From assembly GCA_019057385.1 (NCBI GenBank), contig JAHQJS010000007.1, forward strand, positions 186,001 through 250,000: a DNA stretch of 64,000 bases. Direction: 5' to 3'. Numbering within the stretch: the stretch's first letter is position 1; each line of letters opens with the position of its first letter. This DNA comes from Candidatus Borrarchaeum weybense (GTDB lineage: Archaea > Asgardarchaeota > Sifarchaeia > Borrarchaeales > Borrarchaeaceae). The notes beneath the pieces were generated by a model. It saw only the letters and a program-made list of their open reading frames with translations. It ran no database searches and was not told where the DNA came from. Both the position numbers and the translations under genes were made by a program. Positions 25,362 to 32,549 of the stretch are shown piece by piece.

Positions 25362-27284
25362 TTATTTCTGATTCAGAATCATGTTTAAAGCAGATTTTGT
25401 TTTTTCTAACTCTTCGAAAGACAAATGGGATAGTAATGTATTTGAAAAATGCCCATATTGTTGGATATATTTGAATAACGCAGCAATTAGAGGAATGTTT
25501 ATTGACTCAGCTAGTTTATATGACCCTAAAATAATGAGTTTTCTCTTTGCTCTTGTAATTGCTACATTAATCCTACGACTATCTTGCAGTACCTTAGCAG
25601 CCTTAGGATTAATGCCGTCATCTACTAGTGATATAATGACAATGTTGTTTTCTCGTCCCTGATATGAGTCTATTGTGCTTGATTTTGTAAATGACCAAAG
25701 ATTATAGACATTGTTTATCTGTTTCGGGAATGTCTGCTTGATCAACCGCCCTATTAGTGTGGCTTGAAGACGAAATGGTGTAACTACAGCTATGTCTTTT
25801 TCAAGATAGAAACCCGCTTTGTGATATTCTTTCATGATTTTAATGACCAAGGCAGCTTCGCTTAAATTACATGCAGAATATCGTTTACCGAATAATTTCC
25901 AGTCAAAACCTTGCCCCCCATTATAGTTAAACGTATCAATCCATACGATAGGGTATCGACCAGAGAGACTATGACTCCAATTATCTCGATTTTGAGGAAA
26001 GTAGTCAATTTGAGTATTTTCTATTCCATAGGCAGTTTTCAATTGATCATTGTAGATAAAATGACTTGGAAACATCGAGATGTATTTATTAGAACGATAC
26101 TGTGTGTTCAAAAAAATGCTATGATTTGGATATTTGGAAATAAGGACTTCAAAAAGTGATTTTTCTAGCTGCTGCTTTATTGGTACATTAAAAATGGGTG
26201 GCAGTTGAAGATGGTCGCCTACCAGGATTATTTTCTTACCAAACACCATGCCTACAAGCGTTAAAGGTATGCTTGCCATACTAGCCTCATCAATAATGAC
26301 ATAATCAAATGGTGGATTGTTCCAATCAAAATTAGAATGAAGAGTGTATAATCCGGCTTTTGTTAATGTAGAACCGACGATTTTATGTGATTTCAAGTCC
26401 TCAAAATTTCTTATATTACCTAAAAGCGGTCTGATGTTTGGCAATAACTTGGCATTTACGCCTAATCGAAGAACTGAATGTCTGATGTCATGCTCTTTTT
26501 TTTCTTTAAGAGCTTCTATGATCTTTTCAAGAGCGTTATCTACGGCAATGTTAGTATGTGACGTTATAAGTACTCTTTGATTTCTTTTAAGCAACTGTAA
26601 AACCAATTCTGAGATCACGGTAGTTTTTCCAGTACCAGGAGGCCCATGGATCAGAAAGAAATAATTATCATCCGTTAAATTAAGGCAATGTGCTACAGCT
26701 TTCTGTTGTGATTCGTTTAGAAGTTCTGTGGTATGATTTAGAGTTATTGGTGTTATAGAATCATAGATGTCTTTATCTTCAAGAAGTGTTCTAAGCTTTC
26801 GTAGCTGTTTACTTTCGCTATTCTGAATCCTTTCCAAAATATTTTCTTGAATTCGTAGCAGAATTTGGTTATCAGCTTTTCGTAGATTAACTATGTCACA
26901 ATATTTTAGCTCCTGAGATGAAAATCTACCCGAAAATGAAATATAATAATCCTTGGAATCATAATCAATAATAATCCCATAAAGTTCATTCTTTGGGTAT
27001 GAATGTGTATTTAATGTATTTATGGTCGAAAAGAGCTTTTCTTCACCATTTTCCCACGTTGCTATAATTGCATCCCCAGGTTTAACTCTGAAATCGCCTA
27101 TTGTACGTATTTTTTCAACCTTTACGTCCGCTAAATAGGAATAATCCTTTGGTATATTAAAAGAAGGCTTTCCAATTAGCCTTGGGACTGCTCTTTCACT
27201 AGTATGTTCCTTATTCTTTGCCCTAGTTAAATAGTCCCATAAATAAGTATACGTAAATCCTTCAATGCCTGTTTCTAGACTCAT
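25362..27284 (-). CDS. SF1B helicase, DNA2/NAM7 (Upf1/IGHMBP2-like)
   Basis: The protein has 640 residues. The N-terminal 190 residues form a beta-barrel-like part. Helicase motifs follow in order: Walker A GPPGTGKTT (about 212-220), motif Ia LITSHTNIAVDN, motif II IIDEAS (about 330), motif III VGDHLQLPP, motif IV QYRSN, motif V DSYQGRE and motif VI VAITRAKRKL. These enzymes unwind RNA or DNA 5' to 3' and act in repair or RNA turnover. No partner gene is adjacent. It is transcribed alone from the minus strand. Confidence 0.92.
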   Translation of the reverse strand: MSLETGIEGFTYTYLWDYLTRAKNKEHTSERAVPRLIGKPSFNIPKDYSYLADVKVEKIRTIGDFRVKPGDAIIATWENGEEKLFSTINTLNTHSYPKNELYGIIIDYDSKDYYISFSGRFSSQELKYCDIVNLRKADNQILLRIQENILERIQNSESKQLRKLRTLLEDKDIYDSITPITLNHTTELLNESQQKAVAHCLNLTDDNYFFLIHGPPGTGKTTVISELVLQLLKRNQRVLITSHTNIAVDNALEKIIEALKEKKEHDIRHSVLRLGVNAKLLPNIRPLLGNIRNFEDLKSHKIVGSTLTKAGLYTLHSNFDWNNPPFDYVIIDEASMASIPLTLVGMVFGKKIILVGDHLQLPPIFNVPIKQQLEKSLFEVLISKYPNHSIFLNTQYRSNKYISMFPSHFIYNDQLKTAYGIENTQIDYFPQNRDNWSHSLSGRYPIVWIDTFNYNGGQGFDWKLFGKRYSACNLSEAALVIKIMKEYHKAGFYLEKDIAVVTPFRLQATLIGRLIKQTFPKQINNVYNLWSFTKSSTIDSYQGRENNIVIISLVDDGINPKAAKVLQDSRRINVAITRAKRKLIILGSYKLAESINIPLIAALFKYIQQYGHFSNTLLSHLSFEELEKTKSALNMILNQK

Positions 27285-27510
27285 ATTTATTCAACCAAAG
27301 GAAAAATTCAATTAAGAAATCAAAAATTTCTTTCGTTTTACATTCACTTGTGCTTTCAAGAGATTCTTGTTTTTTAAATCTCAAACTATAGTTTCAAGTC
27401 AAATCTATTCAAAGACTCTATCAAACAGTTGAATACGAGAACGTATATAAACCCCGCTTTTTGAAATAGTACGAAAAAGATATCGCATTTCAAGAAGGCA
27501 TCGCAATATA

Positions 27511-27529
27511 AAGCCATCCAACTTGTTGG
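27511..27529 (+). repeat. Sequence resembling an IS605 right-end hairpin
   Basis: This 19-base stretch with the palindrome CCAACTTGTTGG matches 17 of 19 bases of the right-end hairpin of the degenerate element at 50.3 kb. It lies in the 295-base gap after the helicase gene, which otherwise shows only AT-rich promoter-like sequence. It could be a relic of a lost element or chance. Confidence 0.3.
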
Positions 27530-27579
27530 AAACTCAAACAAAAATGCGCTGGCTTTTTATATATGTGTTAAAATAGAGT

Positions 27580-27858
27580 ATGAGTGTAAGAATTATGCAG
27601 GTCGAAAGTGATCCTTGGGAAAAGCTAGATCGACTTCAAGAACTACCAACATTGTTAACTGATACGTTAACCAATACGATGAGTTTTATTTTTCGTATAG
27701 GCTGGATGGTCGGTGGTTTTGTCTTTGCAATTGGCTTAATATGTTACATGTCAGGGATTGATGAACGTAATGGCAAGAAAATGATCTTCGGCGGCTTTCT
27801 TTTGTTTATGCTATTTCTCTATTTAGATACTGGTGTTTGGATAACTCTGTTTGGATGA
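27580..27858 (+). CDS. Small two-helix membrane protein
   Basis: The protein has 92 residues, with an amphipathic N-terminal part and two hydrophobic segments (about 38-58 and 68-88) joined by a short charged loop (SGIDERNGKK). TTTATATAT about 20 bases upstream suggests a leaderless or nearly leaderless transcript; the ATG at 27595 is an alternative start. The family is not recognised; the hairpin topology is vaguely like small secretion-system membrane subunits. It lies between two IS-end relics. Confidence 0.55.
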   Translation: MSVRIMQVESDPWEKLDRLQELPTLLTDTLTNTMSFIFRIGWMVGGFVFAIGLICYMSGIDERNGKKMIFGGFLLFMLFLYLDTGVWITLFG

Positions 27859-28263
27859 AAATTGAAAATTAGATTGATTTTGTAGAGATAAACATCAAAA
27901 CCTGCTATTTTAATTTCTATAATTTATTATGAGAATATATCAGTTTTTTGAATGTCCATAAAAGACTAAATTTGCTTTGTCTCATAGTGACATCCTCCCC
28001 AGCCTTTCGGAAGGGGACTTCCCGCCGCATAAGTTAAAATTCAAAATTTTGTATGTCAGTGAGTTTCATATCAGTTCAAAATACATTCACTTAACTCTCT
28101 GCGAATTTAGTTCATCACATCCAATGAACTATTTGTTCAATCAAGTAGATATTCTTTATTAAAAATACTTATAAGATCAAAAGAACATCTATAAAAAATA
28201 TGGATTTATCTTATCATTAAACATTTTCCACCTTTTCATAATATGTCTCCTTGGTGGTGAAAG
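27859..28263. other. Intergenic region with an orphan IS end
   Basis: About 400 bases without a convincing gene. It contains an IS605-type hairpin (27991-28027) and AT-rich sequence, then a GGTGGTGA ribosome site for the TFB gene. Nothing else was seen. Confidence 0.5.
27991..28027 (-). mobile_element. Orphan IS200/IS605 terminal hairpin
   Basis: Read on the minus strand, GGCGGGAAGTCCCC continues through a CTTCC-GAAA-GG hairpin to GGGGAGGAT. It agrees with the left end of the intact element (8115-8146) at about 27 of the first 30 bases. No transposase lies next to it, so it is a solo end left by deletion, or the edge of a tiny non-autonomous element. The GGGGAGGATGTCA form also occurs as right ends in other IS605 groups, so the orientation is uncertain. 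Confidence 0.65.
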
Positions 28264-29280
28264 ATGAGCGAATACAGCCTTCAAACATGTAATGAATGTA
28301 AAGGTAATATAGTGCTAAATAGAGGGCTCTATGTATGTGAAAAATGTGGTCTGGTGGCTGAAACCCACTATGTTCCTCAAGACTACATTATCTCAGTGTT
28401 TACTGACGAAAAAGAAATAGCAAAACAATATGTGAGTCCTGGTGAGAGAATTGACATTGTTGATGGAATGGGTAGTTATATCGGAAATTATAATGAAAAA
28501 AACAGTCGAGATCATAAGGGGAAACATCTTTCAAAAGAGAAAGAACTCTATTTCAGAAAGTTAAACCGAATTTACAATTTTAGAGCGCGAATACGTCATA
28601 AAGAATCTCAATACAGAGTATTAAAATCATTGAATAGAGCTGTAACTCTTCTTCATCTTTCGGATAAAATAAAACAGAGAGCAGCATATATTTATCGTAC
28701 GAGTCTTAAGCAGGTTAGCCAGGATGAAATTTTAACGCACCCTGTTTTAATGGTCGCTGCTCTTTTCATAGCAATTCGAGAACGAAGAGCACCTGTCACG
28801 TTACAGGAAGTAATAAAAACGTTTGGACAACTAGGTCATAGGATCCCACCAAGAAAAGTCATCCGTGCAATTGAACTTCTAAAGAAATCTCCAGGAATTG
28901 AACTTGTACAAAGAAAAAGCGAAGATTACATCCCCAGACTAGTCAGTAAAGTCCTTAAGCACCCTGAGGTTATATTGAGACTTAAGAGAAGATTTTGGAC
29001 ATCATTTGAGTATCAAACACTTATCATGAAGGCAGCAAATACACTCTTAGAAATAGTAACTACTGAGCAACGCGGCGGTAGACATCCCTACATATTTGCA
29101 ACCTCAGTACTTTATGGAGCCGATTTATTAATTGCTAAACAGTTTGAACGGCGATCAGTCCTCACACAGAAATTGTTGGCAAAAATAGCGAATGTCGCTG
29201 AATATAGCATCCGCGATCATTACTGCACGTTGTTGAAAAAATACGTTAAGGGAGAACAAAAACCAAAAATGTTCGTTTAA
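28264..29280 (+). CDS. tfb: Transcription initiation factor B (TFB) paralogue
   Basis: The protein has 338 residues. An N-terminal zinc ribbon (C9, C12, C25, C28) recruits RNA polymerase. A linker carrying the B-finger equivalent and two cyclin-like repeats (about 115-210 and 215-325) that bind TBP and the BRE follow. The linker (YVSPGERIDIVDGMGSYIG) is divergent from standard TFB, and the second cyclin repeat is weakly conserved, so this may be a specialised copy. The ATG is preceded by GGTGGTGA. Archaea often hold several TFB genes with promoter-specific roles. Confidence 0.88.
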   Translation: MSEYSLQTCNECKGNIVLNRGLYVCEKCGLVAETHYVPQDYIISVFTDEKEIAKQYVSPGERIDIVDGMGSYIGNYNEKNSRDHKGKHLSKEKELYFRKLNRIYNFRARIRHKESQYRVLKSLNRAVTLLHLSDKIKQRAAYIYRTSLKQVSQDEILTHPVLMVAALFIAIRERRAPVTLQEVIKTFGQLGHRIPPRKVIRAIELLKKSPGIELVQRKSEDYIPRLVSKVLKHPEVILRLKRRFWTSFEYQTLIMKAANTLLEIVTTEQRGGRHPYIFATSVLYGADLLIAKQFERRSVLTQKLLAKIANVAEYSIRDHYCTLLKKYVKGEQKPKMFV

Positions 29281-29295
29281 TTTTTTTAAATTTTT
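29281..29295 (+). terminator. T-rich terminator after tfb
   Basis: Two T-runs directly after the stop codon, in the 46-base gap before the convergent pilus-platform gene. Confidence 0.45.
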
Positions 29296-29326
29296 CATAG
29301 GTATTGATGATTAATAGTTACTGGAT

Positions 29327-30034
29327 TTACCAAATTAGGATTTTTAGGAGGCTTTGGGTTAGTAAAAAAATGATAAAGAAGATCATTGCAGATAGAATGA
29401 GCATGGACCAAGAAGATTCCCCATCAGTGAATTCTGTGAGTTGGTAAGCAGTAAATATTCCAATGAAGAAAAAACCTACAAAAGCAGGCCAAAAACTTAG
29501 TGGATTAAAAGCCAGATTATTAGTAAGCTCTGAGACATTTTGTTGCCGAAGTAGGAATAGCATTGAAAAGAGAGGTGTAAGAGCGGCTATGTAACCCATC
29601 ACTAATGAAGTTCCTAATGATAAGATTTTGGTTTTAAGGTTTTTTGCTCTCAAGAAATGATTACGCTTTTTAATCAAGTTATTATTTTCCTCTAAGGCTC
29701 TAACCATAGAAAGTAGAACTTTGCCAGCCTCTATAGAATCTTTTTCTAGAAATTTACAGGTGAGCTGTAATAGATATCGACTGTTAAGATTATTGAGAGA
29801 TAAAGCAAGATCTTTCAAGATTTGTTTTAGGGGTAAAGCCCCAACAAATAACTGACGAACTGCTATCATAAAATGTGGTTTTAAAAACCCGTTATATTTA
29901 CTTAAAGCATAGGTAAACGCCTGTTCTGGGCAGATACCAAGTTTCAACTCATCAGCAAAAAAGCTTAGAAAACAAGCAATTTCACTCAATTCTTCATCTG
30001 ACTGTTGTAATACTATAGTTGACTGTTGTTTCAT
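29327..30034 (-). CDS. Type IV pilus/Tad-like platform protein, C-terminal half (TadC/FlaJ-type)
   Basis: The 235-residue protein has one cytoplasmic helical T2SSF-type domain (about 1-120, with the pattern LARNLN.RYL..L.CKFLEKDS and LLSMVRALEENNNLI) followed by three membrane helices. In archaeal FlaJ/PilC proteins two such units sit in one chain of about 550 residues; here they are separate genes overlapping by four bases. The platform sits in the membrane above the ATPase and works with it in assembling pilin-like subunits. It is the last gene of the pilus operon. Confidence 0.75.
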   Translation of the reverse strand: MKQQSTIVLQQSDEELSEIACFLSFFADELKLGICPEQAFTYALSKYNGFLKPHFMIAVRQLFVGALPLKQILKDLALSLNNLNSRYLLQLTCKFLEKDSIEAGKVLLSMVRALEENNNLIKKRNHFLRAKNLKTKILSLGTSLVMGYIAALTPLFSMLFLLRQQNVSELTNNLAFNPLSFWPAFVGFFFIGIFTAYQLTEFTDGESSWSMLILSAMIFFIIFLLTQSLLKILIW

Positions 30035-30852
30035 CCGACCAGCTCAATTCTGTTACTTAAGACCTTATTCTTAATGATATACAATAGGCAAATGTGTAAA
30101 GGGATAATGAACAAGATGAAAGGAGAACTAGCAAACCCGTTGATGGATAAAAAGATGCCTAAAAAGATTGGAAGAAAAGTGGTTATTCCGATAGTTAAGG
30201 TTAAGCGGCTGTCTAATTCAATAGTGAAGCGATCGTAGGCATTACGCACCTCTGATTGAGTTGAATCTTTCATCAATTCAATGGTCGTTTCTAAATCATT
30301 AATCGCGAATAAACTAGATAGATGTTTTCGAAGCGTAATGGAAGGCTGTTTCTTAGCGTAATCTAATAAAAGCGTTTCTGGATCTTCGTTGTTGTTAACC
30401 TGAAAGAGTATTTTTTCGAAATCTTTTGAAACTTGTGGGAAATCACTTTTAGCAACGAAATATATCGCATCGAACGTTGACCCAGCTAATAACGCTAATA
30501 ACAGAGTATTCAAGATCAAGTCAGCATATTTCTCAATGTTTAGTCTTTCATGAGCATATCTTAGAGGAAGAAAACGCATTAATAATCCGTGAATAATATA
30601 TGCGAGAAGTAAAGCAACTGATGAAAAAAGCAGTGGAGAAAGGTCTAAAATAAGTGAAAAACTGGTAATTATTAGGAAAATAATGGTTGCGAAGGCTTTT
30701 GATCCAGCTGAAATATCCTCTGGAGTGAGATTTAACTCCTCATAATAACGACATGGCATTAGCAAAGCAGTGGGACAAAGTTTTTTTCCTATAAATTTGA
30801 AAGGTTGGATGGAAAGTGCTTTGCATATATTCATAGGCAGATTTGAAAACAA
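30031..30852 (-). CDS. Type IV pilus/Tad-like platform protein, N-terminal half
   Basis: The protein has 273 residues. Two membrane helices (about 50-90), a cytoplasmic helical domain with T2SSF-like features (ERLNIEKYADLILNTLLLALLAG and LETTIELMKDSTQSEVRNAYDRF) and two C-terminal helices are visible. The gene lies 14 bases after the secretion ATPase and overlaps the second half-size platform gene by four bases. The pair together equals one archaeal FlaJ-type protein. Confidence 0.75.
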   Translation of the reverse strand: MFSNLPMNICKALSIQPFKFIGKKLCPTALLMPCRYYEELNLTPEDISAGSKAFATIIFLIITSFSLILDLSPLLFSSVALLLAYIIHGLLMRFLPLRYAHERLNIEKYADLILNTLLLALLAGSTFDAIYFVAKSDFPQVSKDFEKILFQVNNNEDPETLLLDYAKKQPSITLRKHLSSLFAINDLETTIELMKDSTQSEVRNAYDRFTIELDSRLTLTIGITTFLPIFLGIFLSINGFASSPFILFIIPLHICLLYIIKNKVLSNRIELVG

Positions 30853-30866
30853 TTTGCAAACCTCAG

Positions 30867-32510
30867 CTATTCTTTAATCTGGTTAACAACATATTTGTAG
30901 AGAGAAGACCAGTCTATTTCGTTATAATGCATTCTATGTCTGAGTTTTTCAGTGTGTAGCCCATGGAAGATTTGTACATTGAGATAAGGGTCAAATAATT
31001 GGTTCTGAACCAGATAATTTAGTAGTTTTATGTATGTAGACATTTCTTCAATGAATTCTTCTAACGTTAACCCTTCAACCATTCTGATAGATTTCATGGT
31101 GGGGACGTCATATTGTTCTGTTAATGTTTTTATTAGCTGCTTATCAAGATCAAAGACATCGAATAACTGTATAGAATTAACTTTCAGATCGATTTCCAGC
31201 GGTATATCGGTTTTTTCAAATGGTTTTTCGACCTCACTTACTCGCCTTACCTTACGGATAAGTTTTTGATGGTAATAAGCCCGCATAAAGACGATGAGGT
31301 CTAAAGTTAATAGATTAATGGGAGCAATACCATGATGTTCTACCCAGCGGACAATCAGATTTTCAGGCGACGATGCGTGGCAGGTTTGAATTAAGTGTAG
31401 ACCTGCTGTAAGTGCATGAAATACTGCTTGAGAATGTTCCTGGGTTTGAATTTCCCCTAAGAAAACGTAATCAGGCGATCGATGTAATAATTTAACAATC
31501 TCTTTACTTTTGCTTCGTGAAGCATTCTCGCCTTCAAAGGGTATTACCTGTAGCCGTACTTGATGTTTATCGTAAGTATGTTGGGGGACGCTTTCGATGA
31601 CATCTTCGATGGTTATTTTTCGCCACTCAGGAGGAGTGATCAGATCCAGTGCATTAACTAGTGTGGTTTTACCCGAATTAGGTTCCCCAATGACCGTAAT
31701 ATTACAGCGTCGTAGCATAGCAAAATACAGGTAAGCGGCGATTTCCACAGGTAAAGTGCCATTCGCTACCAATTCTGGCAAAGTAAAGGCTTTACGCTTT
31801 AGTTTACGCACATCTAAATGCAAGCCATCGACAGCAAGAGGAGCGATGTCCATTGAAGTGCGAACATGAAAATTGTCAGTGATCAATTCTGTTTTGATAG
31901 AAGGATTACTTTCGTCCAGTAACAGACCGCTTTCATAGCGTAACCTTGTTTTTATACGTTCTAAATCAGCTTCAGATAAAATAACATTAGTCTTACAACG
32001 TCCCCAGGTGCGATGGTCTAAATAGAGCTGGGTGTTAGGACAATCTAGATAAAACTCTTCTATATGTTCATCCATAAGAAAAGGGGCAACCTTAAAGATA
32101 CCCGTTAGTTTATAGCAGGCTAGATCTATTAATTCATCTAAATCTTTCATTGATGCAAATTCAGGGTAATGTTTGTAAATATGCTCTTTAATTAGTGTCT
32201 TCCTCGTATTGAATAACTCTTGTAGGCTATAGAATCGAGGATCCAGAGGTTTGTTTTGAGTATCATTATCAAAGATCATACTTCCTGAAAGATGTTTCGC
32301 AATTGATTCAACGATTTCACCAAAAGGTGAAGTGTCTACTAGACTGTTATAGGCGTATAGTGCTTCGTTGGTATATTTTCCTGCACGCCTATATATTTTA
32401 ATATGATAAGGACCTATCTTGTACTGTTCAATTACTTTTGAGAATTCATCCATTTCCGAAAGATGAGAATGGGTCGAATCTTCATTAAGTTTGCATCTGT
32501 TCTTCTGCAA
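30867..32510 (-). CDS. Archaeal type IV pilus assembly / secretion ATPase (FlaI/TadA/VirB11-like)
   Basis: The 547-residue hexameric secretion ATPase has Walker A GEPNSGKTT (about 274-282), the Asp box around TIEDVIES, Walker B DYVFLGEIQ (about 347-355) and the His box TAGLHLIQTCHAS. It drives polymerisation of pilins through the membrane platform encoded by the next two genes. The N-terminal 200 residues match the archaeal GspE-type N-domain. A membrane-anchored surface protein is encoded 39 bases upstream in the same direction. No pilin is in the operon; a candidate lies at 43305. Confidence 0.9.
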   Translation of the reverse strand: MQKNRCKLNEDSTHSHLSEMDEFSKVIEQYKIGPYHIKIYRRAGKYTNEALYAYNSLVDTSPFGEIVESIAKHLSGSMIFDNDTQNKPLDPRFYSLQELFNTRKTLIKEHIYKHYPEFASMKDLDELIDLACYKLTGIFKVAPFLMDEHIEEFYLDCPNTQLYLDHRTWGRCKTNVILSEADLERIKTRLRYESGLLLDESNPSIKTELITDNFHVRTSMDIAPLAVDGLHLDVRKLKRKAFTLPELVANGTLPVEIAAYLYFAMLRRCNITVIGEPNSGKTTLVNALDLITPPEWRKITIEDVIESVPQHTYDKHQVRLQVIPFEGENASRSKSKEIVKLLHRSPDYVFLGEIQTQEHSQAVFHALTAGLHLIQTCHASSPENLIVRWVEHHGIAPINLLTLDLIVFMRAYYHQKLIRKVRRVSEVEKPFEKTDIPLEIDLKVNSIQLFDVFDLDKQLIKTLTEQYDVPTMKSIRMVEGLTLEEFIEEMSTYIKLLNYLVQNQLFDPYLNVQIFHGLHTEKLRHRMHYNEIDWSSLYKYVVNQIKE

Positions 32511-32549
32511 AACACTTCACCATGCTTATATGAGCTAAACGGTTTGACC

